Assembly: GCF_001552175.1 (NCBI RefSeq)
Contig: NZ_BCQR01000015.1
Coordinates: 1 to 64,000 of the forward strand
Direction: 5' to 3'
Source: Actinomadura kijaniata NBRC 14229
GTDB taxonomy: Bacteria > Actinomycetota > Actinomycetes > Streptosporangiales > Streptosporangiaceae
DNA: 64,000 nucleotides
The translations under genes were made by a program, and so were the position numbers. A model generated the notes under the pieces. That model did no database searches, was not told the DNA's origin, and was given only the letters and a program-made list of their open reading frames with translations. Shown here piece by piece: positions 1-6,517 of the stretch (position 1 is its first letter; the number at the start of each line of letters is the position of its first letter).

Positions 1-258
1 TCGACCACGCCGACGCGTACTGGATCACCCCGGACGGTCGCATCGAGACCAACTTCTGGACTCACACAGAGGGATGGCATCAGCCGTTCTCCATCGCGCC
101 GCCCGGCAGTGCCGCTCCCGGGGCGATCGCGACCCTGAGTCGTGCCGTCGACCACGCCGACGCGTACTGGACCACTCCGGACGGTCGCATCGAGACCAAC
201 TTCTGGACTCACGCAGAGGGATGGCACCAACCGTTCACCATCGCACCACCCGGCAGCG
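1..258 (+). repeat. 147-bp in-frame tandem repeat (49 codons)
   Basis: The sequence starting at position 1 recurs at position 148, so the period is 147 bp. The second copy is conserved to about 258, and most differences are silent or conservative. The period is a whole number of codons and the repeat lies in the open frame ending at 275, so it is the DNA image of a protein repeat rather than a mobile element. Confidence 0.75.
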
Positions 259-275
259 TGGCCAAGCGCTCCTAG
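1..275 (+). CDS. C-terminal part of a tandem-repeat, lectin-like beta-propeller protein (runs off left edge)
   Basis: An open frame enters from the left edge (first complete codon at position 3) and ends at a TAG at 273-275. It encodes two copies of a 49-residue unit containing DHADAYW, TPDGRIETNFW, EGWHQPF and IAPPGS. Such Trp-rich, Gly/Pro-rich repeats are typical of secreted actinobacterial proteins built from fucose-lectin/DUF346-like propeller blades; that assignment is from repeat style only. The protein most likely acts outside the cell. No start, signal peptide or catalytic domain is visible because the N-terminus lies outside the window. A hairpin at 309-340 follows the stop. Confidence 0.6.
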   Translation, partial: DHADAYWITPDGRIETNFWTHTEGWHQPFSIAPPGSAAPGAIATLSRAVDHADAYWTTPDGRIETNFWTHAEGWHQPFTIAPPGSVAKRS

Positions 276-326
276 GTCGAGCTGACCGATGCCGAGTGGG
301 AGCTTCTGGAGCCGTCTGCCGCTTAG
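276..326 (+). pseudogene. N-terminal scar of an IS5-type transposase
   Basis: Directly after the stop of the repeat protein the same frame reads VELTDAEWELLEP and then stops at 324-326. LTDAEWELLEPLLP is the usual N-terminus of IS5/IS427-type transposases in actinomycetes, so this is a short remnant of such an element. Inverted segments at 309-321 and 328-340 (one mismatch) could form a hairpin that now terminates transcription of the repeat protein. No further transposase sequence follows. Confidence 0.5.
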
Positions 327-425
327 TCGGCGGACGGCTCCAGCTCCGCAGCGATCACCGGCGGGCGCTCTGAGCTTGTCAAGCGTTCTGGCTGGTGAGC
401 GTCTTGTAAGCGGTTGGGGAGTGTT

Positions 426-444
426 GCATATGTCAGCGATATGC
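426..444. promoter_or_regulatory. 19-bp palindrome upstream of the response regulator
   Basis: The arms GCATAT and ATATGC are perfect inverted repeats separated by seven bases. They end 21 bases before the start codon of the response regulator. A TAGCCT hexamer at 454-459 could be the -10 box, which would place the palindrome over the spacer or -35 zone. It is a candidate binding site, possibly for autoregulation; this is inference from symmetry only. Confidence 0.35.
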
Positions 445-465
445 CGTGCTGTCTAGCCTCCAGGT

Positions 466-1161
466 ATGCGCGTACTGATCGTGGAGGACGAGCCTTTCCT
501 GGCCGAGGCCGTGCGTGACGGTCTGCGGCTGGAGGCGATCGCCGCCGACATCGCCGGCGACGGTGACACCGCCCTGGAACTGCTCAGCGTCAACTCCTAC
601 GACCTCGCGGTCCTCGACCGCGACATCCCCGGTCCCTCCGGCGATGAGGTCGCCCGCCGAATCGTCGCCTCCGGCAGCGGCATCCCGATCCTGATGCTCA
701 CCGCCGCCGACCGGATCGACGACAAGGCCTCGGGGTTCGAGCTCGGCGCCGACGACTACCTCACCAAACCGTTCGAGCTTCGGGAGCTGGTCATGCGGTT
801 GCGGGCGCTGGACCGCAGGCGCGCGCACGCCCGGCCCCCGGTCCGGGAGATCGCGGGGCTGCGGCTGGATCCCTTCCGCCGGGAGGTCTTCCGCGACGGA
901 CGCTACATCGCGCTCACCCGCAAGCAGTTCGCCGTGCTGGAGGTCCTGGTCGCCGCCGAAGGCGGTGTCGTCAGCGCCGAGGAGCTACTGGAGCGGGCCT
1001 GGGACGAGAACGCCGACCCCTTCACCAACGCCGTCCGCATCACCGTCTCGGCACTGCGCAAACGACTCGGCGAACCATCGCTCATCTCCACGGTGCTCGG
1101 CGTCGGCTACCGCATCGACACCGGCGTCGACCCCGCCCGCCCCGGCGACGCTCATGAATAG
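466..1161 (+). CDS. OmpR/PhoB-family response regulator
   Basis: A 231-residue DNA-binding response regulator. The receiver domain (about 1-118) has the acidic pair E7/D8, the phospho-acceptor D51 in AVLDRDIPG and K101 in YLTKPFE. A winged-helix effector domain (about 128-222) follows, with the usual RITVSALRKRL recognition region. It should be phosphorylated by the histidine kinase encoded next, with which it overlaps by eight bases, so the two are translationally coupled. The sequence resembles the CutR/MprA-like subfamily, but the signal and target genes cannot be told from here. The start has only a weak ribosome site (CAGG). Confidence 0.93.
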   Translation: MRVLIVEDEPFLAEAVRDGLRLEAIAADIAGDGDTALELLSVNSYDLAVLDRDIPGPSGDEVARRIVASGSGIPILMLTAADRIDDKASGFELGADDYLTKPFELRELVMRLRALDRRRAHARPPVREIAGLRLDPFRREVFRDGRYIALTRKQFAVLEVLVAAEGGVVSAEELLERAWDENADPFTNAVRITVSALRKRLGEPSLISTVLGVGYRIDTGVDPARPGDAHE

Positions 1162-2284
1162 GCGCCCAGGGCTCAGCGTCCGGCTGAAACTCACCATCAG
1201 CTACGCCGGATTCCTTCTGCTGGCCGGTGTCGTCCTGCTCGCCGTGTTCTGGGTGTTCGTGCTGCGCTGGCTCCCGACCGACGACCCCGGGGCCATTCGC
1301 AGGGCGGTCGGCAGCGTGATCATCCTCGGGCACAACCGCTCCGACCTCCTGCGCGGCTTCGCCCCCGCCTCGGTCGCGGCACTGGCGTTCCTGCTGGTGT
1401 TCGGCCTGCTGGGAGGATGGGTCCTCGCCGGCCGGATGCTCGCGCCGCTCACACAGATCGCAGACGCGGCGCAGATGGCCTCCCACGGATCGCTGTCCCA
1501 CCGGATTCGCCTGGAAGGCCCCAGGGACGAATTCCGCGAACTCGCCGACGTGTTCGACACCATGCTCGAACAACTCGAATCCCACGTCGCCGAGCAGCAA
1601 CGTTTCGCCGCGAACGCCTCGCACGAACTGCGCACCCCGCTGGCGATCTCGCAGTCACTCCTCGACGTCGCCCGCAAAGACCCCGCACGGGGTCAGGGGG
1701 AGCTCATCGAACGCCTCCACACCGTCAACACGCGGGCGATCGAGCTCACCGAGGCCCTGCTGCTGCTCAGCCGCAGTGGCCGCGGAAGCTTCACCCGCGA
1801 GCCCGTCGACCTGTCCCTGGTCGCCGAAGAAGCCACCGAAACGCTGCTTCCCCTCGCCGAACAGCGTCAGACCACGCTCGATGTCACCGGCGAGCCCACG
1901 AAGACCGTCGGCTCCGCGCCGCTCCTGCTGCGGATGGCGACCAACCTCGTCCAGAACGCCATCGTCCACAACCTCCCCACCGGCGGCACCGTGACGGTCC
2001 ACACCGAATCCCAGCACGACGCGAGCGTGCTGCGGGTCGAGAACACCGGCCATCGGCTCCCACCCGAACTGGTACCGACCCTCATCGAGCCCTTCCAACG
2101 CGGAACGACGCGCATCCGCACCGACGAGCACGCCGGCGTCGGCCTCGGGCTGGCCATCGTGCACAGCATCATCCGAGCCCACGACGGGACCCTCGACCTC
2201 GCCCCCCGCCCCACCGGCGGCCTCACCGTCACGGTCCGGCTTCCCGCCACACCGCAGGCGGCGTCTCCGAACGAGGCCCACTAG
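1154..2284 (+). CDS. Membrane sensor histidine kinase
   Basis: A 376-residue sensor kinase, partner of the upstream regulator. The ATG at 1154 lies inside the end of the regulator gene, and the longer open frame upstream is a shadow of that gene. Two membrane spans (about residues 14-38 and 72-98) flank a short extracytoplasmic loop of roughly 35 residues. A HAMP linker follows, then the H-box NASHELRTPLA with the phospho-accepting H157, the N-box (LVQNAIVHN) and a G-box (GVGLGLAI) of the HATPase domain. The tiny sensor loop suggests detection of an envelope or membrane cue. The stop codon coincides with the edge of a decayed IS5-type element (CACTAGGTTC). Confidence 0.92.
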   Translation: MNRRPGLSVRLKLTISYAGFLLLAGVVLLAVFWVFVLRWLPTDDPGAIRRAVGSVIILGHNRSDLLRGFAPASVAALAFLLVFGLLGGWVLAGRMLAPLTQIADAAQMASHGSLSHRIRLEGPRDEFRELADVFDTMLEQLESHVAEQQRFAANASHELRTPLAISQSLLDVARKDPARGQGELIERLHTVNTRAIELTEALLLLSRSGRGSFTREPVDLSLVAEEATETLLPLAEQRQTTLDVTGEPTKTVGSAPLLLRMATNLVQNAIVHNLPTGGTVTVHTESQHDASVLRVENTGHRLPPELVPTLIEPFQRGTTRIRTDEHAGVGLGLAIVHSIIRAHDGTLDLAPRPTGGLTVTVRLPATPQAASPNEAH

Positions 2285-2500
2285 GTTCTGCCGTCGAAGT
2301 CCATAAAGGCGGCCCGGTTGCGCACCTGGTCGGCACGCTCAGGAACCGTCATGTCGATCCCGTGTGCCGCAGGAGCGCCCGGCTGCTGTAGACGTTGTCG
2401 GCCACCAGGTGGTCGGGCGGCGTCCGGATCTGTTCCAGCACCGTGGCGAACATGGTGGAGTCCACCGCTACAAGCCAGATCAGCCACTCGTACTGCTTGA
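2285..2500 (-). pseudogene. Decayed C-terminal end of an IS5-type transposase (copy A)
   Basis: On the minus strand the region reads TMFATVLEQIRTPPDHLVAD and then NVYSSRALLRHTGST followed by a stop. After a frameshift it continues as DMTVPERADQVRNRAAF. These match the DDE-transposase stretch usually seen as GRPRTRPD...ADKAYSSRAIR...IPERADQ. The catalytic context is broken by the frameshift, and the N-terminal half is absent. The end sequence TAGGTTCTGCCGTC is repeated at copy B near 3945. Confidence 0.65.
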
Positions 2501-2504
2501 CGAA

Positions 2505-3224
2505 TCACTTGCCCGTGTTGTCGCCCCACCACCGGGACCACCGCTCGCCGAGCAGGGTGTACGCGTCCTCGTCCAGCTGGTAGGTGCTCAACAGGGCCAT
2601 CGACGTGCCCGCCGGTTCGGTCGTGGAGGGGCCGGTGCCTGCGATGATCAGCAGGCCTTCGCCCCAGGAGTCCACCGTGACCCCGAGCTGGTGCTCCGAG
2701 CGGAACCACACCTCACCCTCGATCGACTCGCCGGCGAGGGTCGCGGTGTAGCGGCTGCCCGGTTCGCTCGCCGCGGCCAGCCCCAGGCGTTCGATCACGG
2801 TGCCCGAGTACGTGCCGCGATCGCCGAAGAACAGCGTGCGCCGCCGCTCGCCGGGCTTGCGCTCGAGCGCGAAGCGCAGTTGGTGCAGGAAGGAGATCCA
2901 ACCCTCGGTGACGTCGTCGTAGTAGGCGTCCCACTCGGGATCGCCGCTCAGCGGTGCGCGGACGAGCGTGACGCGGACGAAACCCTCGCCGTCGCCCCGC
3001 ACCTCGAACCGGTCGCCGCCGTTGGCGAGGAACGTGTGCGTCTCGATGTCCTCGGTGACATCGGTGAAGTAGATCGAGTCGATCTCGGCTTCGAGCTCAC
3101 CGGACTGCCAACCGTGCCACTGCCTGATCACGTCCTTGTCCCGCAGTGCCCGCCAGGCGGCGTCGACGGTGGTCGCCACCCGCACCTCCGGTCGCGGCGT
3201 GCCGGTGGGCTGGATGTCGCTCAT
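2505..3224 (-). CDS. SRPBCC (AHSA1-like) domain protein
   Basis: A 239-residue soluble protein of the START/SRPBCC superfamily, Aha1-like subgroup. Recognisable pieces are the VATTVDAAWRAL start of the fold, the IRQWHGW strand near residue 34, and TEGWISFLHQLRFALE in the C-terminal helix of the first half, followed by a second half with a similar fold. The family forms a hydrophobic ligand pocket; no ligand can be named. Its start overlaps the stop of the ArsR-type gene by four bases (ATGA), so the two form one transcript. ArsR/SRPBCC pairs are widespread in actinobacteria, usually with the regulator first, as here. Confidence 0.8.
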   Translation of the reverse strand: MSDIQPTGTPRPEVRVATTVDAAWRALRDKDVIRQWHGWQSGELEAEIDSIYFTDVTEDIETHTFLANGGDRFEVRGDGEGFVRVTLVRAPLSGDPEWDAYYDDVTEGWISFLHQLRFALERKPGERRRTLFFGDRGTYSGTVIERLGLAAASEPGSRYTATLAGESIEGEVWFRSEHQLGVTVDSWGEGLLIIAGTGPSTTEPAGTSMALLSTYQLDEDAYTLLGERWSRWWGDNTGK

Positions 3225-3850
3225 GGACTCTCTCCCTCATCGCTGGTCTTGCCGGTCGGCCTGGGGGTGGGGTGGCCAGCGACCACCACGCGGTACTGGC
3301 GACCGTCGCGCGTGTCGAACCGGGCCGCGATCTCCCGCAGCGCTTCGGTCAGCTCGTCGGTGAACCGGTGGACGTCCGCCGGACTGGCGAACCGCACCTC
3401 GGTCTCGGCGGTGAAGGTGAGCAGGCGCTTGCCCGCTTCGTCCGCCTTGACCTGCATCCGTGCGACGTCGCGGACGGTCGCCGCGGCGACGTCGACCAGG
3501 TGCTCGGCGGCGTACTGGTCCTGGATCAGGCTGAGCTGCTCCGCCGGGGAGTCCTGGTCGTGGCTCATCACCGTCGGGTCCACCACGACCGCGCCGGGCC
3601 GGGCGCGCATGATGCGCTCCAGGCACCCGCGGCGCCTCCGCTCCTCGACCAGCTCGATCAGGCCCGCGGTCTCCAGCGCCCGCAGGTGGTAGTTCACCTT
3701 CTGCCTCGGCAGGCCGAGCGCCGCCGCGAGCTGCGTCGCGGAGGCGGGTTCGCGCAGCTTGGCCAGCAGTTTCCTGCGCAACGGGGCCAGCACGACCGCC
3801 ACCGTGTCCGGCTCGTCGAGGTAGTTGATTCCGCTTTCCACGCAACCCAT
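3221..3850 (-). CDS. ArsR-family winged-helix transcriptional regulator
   Basis: A 209-residue regulator. An N-terminal winged helix (about residues 15-85) contains PLRRKLLAKL, ASATQLAAALGLPRQKVNYHLRALE and GLIELVEE, the standard ArsR/SmtB helix-turn-helix layout. The C-terminal half is longer than in metal sensors and has no Cys/His metal site that I can see, so a metal-independent sensor is likely. It is the first gene of a two-gene operon with the SRPBCC protein. A strong palindrome lies six bases upstream of the start codon and is probably its own operator. Confidence 0.85.
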   Translation of the reverse strand: MGCVESGINYLDEPDTVAVVLAPLRRKLLAKLREPASATQLAAALGLPRQKVNYHLRALETAGLIELVEERRRRGCLERIMRARPGAVVVDPTVMSHDQDSPAEQLSLIQDQYAAEHLVDVAAATVRDVARMQVKADEAGKRLLTFTAETEVRFASPADVHRFTDELTEALREIAARFDTRDGRQYRVVVAGHPTPRPTGKTSDEGESP

Positions 3851-3855
3851 CGTTC

Positions 3856-3879
3856 ATTTGACAGAAAAATTTGTCAAAT
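3856..3879. promoter_or_regulatory. 24-bp palindromic operator of the ArsR/SRPBCC operon
   Basis: Perfect 8-bp arms ATTTGACA (3856-3863) and TGTCAAAT (3872-3879) flank the AT-rich centre GAAAAATT. The site stands out from the surrounding GC-rich sequence. It sits just upstream of the minus-strand start at 3850, where ArsR proteins normally bind to repress their own operon. TTGACA inside the arm could double as a -35 element. Confidence 0.65.
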
Positions 3880-3944
3880 CGTTCGCATGAACAGGGCCGC
3901 AGGCGGAGACGAGGGTCGACGAGCATCGGAACGAAGATCCGCGC

Positions 3945-4330
3945 TAGGTTCCGCCGTCAAGGTTCCTGGCCACATCAGCAGGACGGCCGGGGCGACGACG
4001 GCCTGTCGGGGCCAAGCGGGTGGCGATGCCGCGCCAGTGTTTGAGCTGGTGGAAGCAGCGTTCCCTCTGTCGTGACATGTGTGGACCTCGGGGGCCAAGC
4101 CTGGGGACCGCCCACCGCGTGAGCCGCGACGAATCCGGCCCGCGATGTGGTCGGCGCGTTCGGGGACGGTGGCCCCGATCCCGCGCCGCCGCAGACGGCA
4201 ACGGAGGGCCCGGCTGCTGTGGCCCTGGTCGGCCACCATGTGGCCCGGCCGCGTTCGAGGCCGTCCCGGCCCCGCACGCCGCGCCCGGATCCGGTCCGGC
4301 TCGCGCACGCGCTGGCGGTGGCACGGTGCT
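3945..4330 (-). pseudogene. Decayed C-terminal half of an IS5-type transposase (copy B)
   Basis: The minus strand encodes GPGRPRTRPGHMVADQ, SSRALRCRLRRRGIGATVPERAD, and IRRGSRGGRSPGL in one frame. It then shifts to another frame reading RERCFHQLKHWRGIATR. These are the well-known C-terminal motifs of IS5/IS427-type transposases (…RGGRPP…VERCFNRLKQWRGIATRYDK), so the gene is frameshifted and truncated. The end CTAGGTTCCGCCGTC resembles that of copy A at 2283. The two copies point the same way and bracket the ArsR/SRPBCC operon. Confidence 0.75.
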
Positions 4331-4671
4331 GGACCGGCCCTCCGCCGAGCTGTTCATCGGGGCAAAGATCCCTCATGCTCCCCAGCCGAACGGGCGGAAC
4401 GGTCCCCGCCGACGCCTCGTTCGGGGCCTGTGCGTCGCCGGTCCACATCGTCAACGGTCAGTGGGTGATCGGGCACGCCGGTGTCATCCTCGGCAATCAC
4501 GACGACCTGCCGTTTTTCGTCGAACGCGCGGTGCAGACCATCACCAGTCGGCGCTGACGCACGGCCAACGCGGTGCGGGATCCAGACGGGCGACCGGCAC
4601 GTCTGTAGGGGCAGCGAAGAGATCGTTGTGACCTGCGGGCGGACTCCGCGGTCGAACGGAGTGGAGGTGGC
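4331..4671. other. Gene-poor spacer after the IS remnant
   Basis: No gene that I recognise. A short plus-strand frame ending at 4557 reads HIVNGQWVIGHAGVILGNHDDLPFFVERAVQTITSRR (given here in two parts: HIVNGQWVIGHAGVILG and NHDDLPFFVERAVQTITSRR). It looks protein-like but has no clear start or known family, and may be the tail of a gene cut by the adjacent element. Confidence 0.3.
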
Positions 4672-5241
4672 GTGCTCAGGGAGTGGCATGGCTGGGTCGG
4701 CACGTTCACCGGCGTGGTGGTCGTCACGGTGGCCGTGCTTCCGTTGGCCGCGTCGGCGGTGTGGGCTCTGGCGCGACGCCGGAACGCCACCGGCACCACT
4801 TCGGCGTGGCGGATGTCGCTGGCCGAGGTCGGCATCGTCTACGGGACGGCGCCGTGGGTATGGATGGTCATGTTGCCGGGCGAGCGGGCCGGTGCCGTTC
4901 CCGGTCGGCTGAGCCTGGTACCGCTGCGGGACCTGCTCACGATGGACGCGGTCCAGGTCGTCGGCAACCTGCTGGTGTTCGCGGCGCTGGGATTCCTCGC
5001 TCCGCTGCGGTTCGGCGCGCTGGCGTCGGTACCGCGGGTCCTGGCGCTCGCGGCGGGCTGCTCGGTCCTGGTCGAGGCCGCGCAGTACGTCCTGCGACTG
5101 GACCGGCTGTCCTCTGTGGACGACGTGCTGCTCAACACCGCCGGCGCCGGGCTGGCCGCGCTGGCGTCGCGCCGCTGGTGGCGCGCGACGGCCACCGCTT
5201 CGTCAGGTCGACCTCGATCGGCTCCGGTATCGGGACGCTGA
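4672..5241 (+). CDS. VanZ-family membrane protein
   Basis: A 189-residue integral membrane protein of the VanZ-like family. Four or five hydrophobic segments are visible: about residues 9-33, 50-66, 95-112 and 122-140, with a last one near 150-168. The family hallmark is present as SLVPLRDL, then VGNLLVFAALGFLAPL, VEAAQYVLRL and SVDDVLLNTAGAGLA. VanZ relatives are linked to teicoplanin or lipoglycopeptide tolerance and to envelope functions, but most actinobacterial copies are uncharacterised. The GTG start at 4672 is preceded by GGAGG. It appears to be a single-gene unit. Confidence 0.85.
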   Translation: MLREWHGWVGTFTGVVVVTVAVLPLAASAVWALARRRNATGTTSAWRMSLAEVGIVYGTAPWVWMVMLPGERAGAVPGRLSLVPLRDLLTMDAVQVVGNLLVFAALGFLAPLRFGALASVPRVLALAAGCSVLVEAAQYVLRLDRLSSVDDVLLNTAGAGLAALASRRWWRATATASSGRPRSAPVSGR

Positions 5242-5309
5242 GCCGCCGCCCGCACCTGACCATTCTCGGCTTTGGACCGGCGCGGGCGGGGCCGGCCTGG
5301 GCGTGGTGG

Positions 5310-5549
5310 TCAGCTGGTGTCGATGGAGCGTTGCTGGCCGGGGTACCCGGGCTTCTGCTCGGGGACGCCGACCATCTCCTCGTCGCGCGTGGCCACGGTG
5401 GCGGGGTCGGGCGGGCCGGAGGCGGGGGCGGTCGGGTCGTCGTCCGGCTCCTGGTCCACGGGACGGTCGATCGCGCCTCCGGCGTTCACGCCCTGCGGCT
5501 CGATGAGGTTGTCGTCGCCGTTCGGCTCTGGATCGTTGTGGTGCGACAT
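5310..5549 (-). CDS. Small acidic hypothetical protein
   Basis: A 79-residue, strongly acidic, proline-rich protein with no hydrophobic segment, beginning MSHHNDPEPNGDDN. The composition (Asp/Glu/Pro, few aromatics) suggests a disordered cytoplasmic protein. No family is recognised. The minus-strand frame has sensible amino-acid use for such a protein, but the evidence is mainly the clean ATG start and small-gene style. It might be spurious. Confidence 0.45.
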   Translation of the reverse strand: MSHHNDPEPNGDDNLIEPQGVNAGGAIDRPVDQEPDDDPTAPASGPPDPATVATRDEEMVGVPEQKPGYPGQQRSIDTS

Positions 5550-5705
5550 GATCCGCCCCTACCCGACGGCATCGAGGGAAACCCGCCCAAGCGCGTGCCT
5601 CGCAGGGAACGGACGGCATCCCCGGCGTCGCCGTCATCGGCACCGGCTGGAGCCGCGTCGCGTTCCTCTCGTAGACTCCCTCCGGATGAGCGGCGCGTTC
5701 GCCGG

Positions 5706-6122
5706 GTGCTGTGCGGGCTGGCGCGTAGCCCGTCGGCTCCGGGGGAGGAGCTGGAGCGGCTGGTCCGGGAGCACGGCGAGGACACCTCGGTCACGCCCCT
5801 TCTGGTGGAGCATCCCAACTTCCCGCCCCGGGCGTTCGTGCGGCTGGCCCGGTCGGACGACCCGCGTCTGCGCCAATGGGCGCTGAAGGGCGAGGACCTG
5901 CCGGCCGCGCTCGTCGGCACACTGGCCTCCGACCCCGTCCCGTCCCTCCGCCGCCGCGCCGCCGGGCACCGGAACCTGCCGGTCTCCTGCCCGCCGTCGC
6001 TGCTCACCGACGATGATCCGCAGGTGGTCGAAGCCGCGGGCGCCGCACCCGGCCTTCCCGTCCTGACGGCGGCCGTAGACTGCGGCCAGGGCGGGCGGAT
6101 CGCCGGGACCCGTATCCGGTGA
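5706..6122 (+). CDS. Leucine-rich-repeat-variant-like hypothetical protein
   Basis: A protein of about 138 residues from a GTG at 5706. It has helical repeats of the LRV/HEAT kind: VTPLLVEHPNFPPRAFVRLA, SDDPRLRQWALKGEDLPAAL, and SDPVPSLRRRAAGHRNLP with TDDDPQVVEAAGAAPGLP. Each repeat carries the D-P-x-x-x-R-x-x-A-x-x-x-x-x-L-P spacing. These proteins are common in actinomycetes and are thought to be interaction scaffolds. The start is uncertain because the frame is open further upstream. No operon partner is evident. Confidence 0.5.
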   Translation: MLCGLARSPSAPGEELERLVREHGEDTSVTPLLVEHPNFPPRAFVRLARSDDPRLRQWALKGEDLPAALVGTLASDPVPSLRRRAAGHRNLPVSCPPSLLTDDDPQVVEAAGAAPGLPVLTAAVDCGQGGRIAGTRIR

Positions 6123-6517
6123 CCGGCGCCTGCGTTCCAGATCCCCGGAGCATCTCCGCCCGGCACGGTGTCCGCGTCCCGACGACCCCACCGAACCGGA
6201 TTCGGTCGCCGGAATCCATGATCGTGCGGGCGTGACGGCGGGGCCCCGGGCCAGCGTCAACTGATCCATCGCACAGATTTGGGCGGCAGAGGTTGGTGGG
6301 CGTCCACTGCCCACCGGCGCCCGCTGGTACATAGGGTCTGATCAAACATGTCTCCGGTGCCGGCCGCCGCCCTCGAGCACGTTCCTCCTGTCCGCGACCG
6401 AGTGAGGGGCACCGCGCTGTCGACGGAGCCGAGGGAGGTCTCGTGGTGGGGAGCGCGGTCAGCCGACTCCGGCGGGATCCAGACGACCAGCAGCGAGATC
6501 AGGGAGGGTTCGGCCGC
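6123..6517 (+). promoter_or_regulatory. Long leader region of the acyl-CoA carboxylase gene
   Basis: Almost 400 bases without a convincing gene precede the carboxylase start. A perfect 7-bp stem-loop (GGTGGGC at 6295-6301, GCCCACC at 6309-6315, 7-base loop) lies in the middle. A relatively AT-rich stretch at about 6330-6350 could hold the promoter. A good ribosome site, GGAGGG at 6503-6508, stands nine bases before the GTG at 6518. Whether the hairpin ends the upstream transcript or regulates the carboxylase is unknown. Confidence 0.35.

Noticed and set aside
965..1153. Upstream start for the histidine kinase
   Set aside because: The extra 63 residues overlap the response-regulator gene in another frame and are Ser/Pro/Arg-rich. 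The ATG at 1154 gives the usual stop-start overlap and a normal N-terminal membrane helix.
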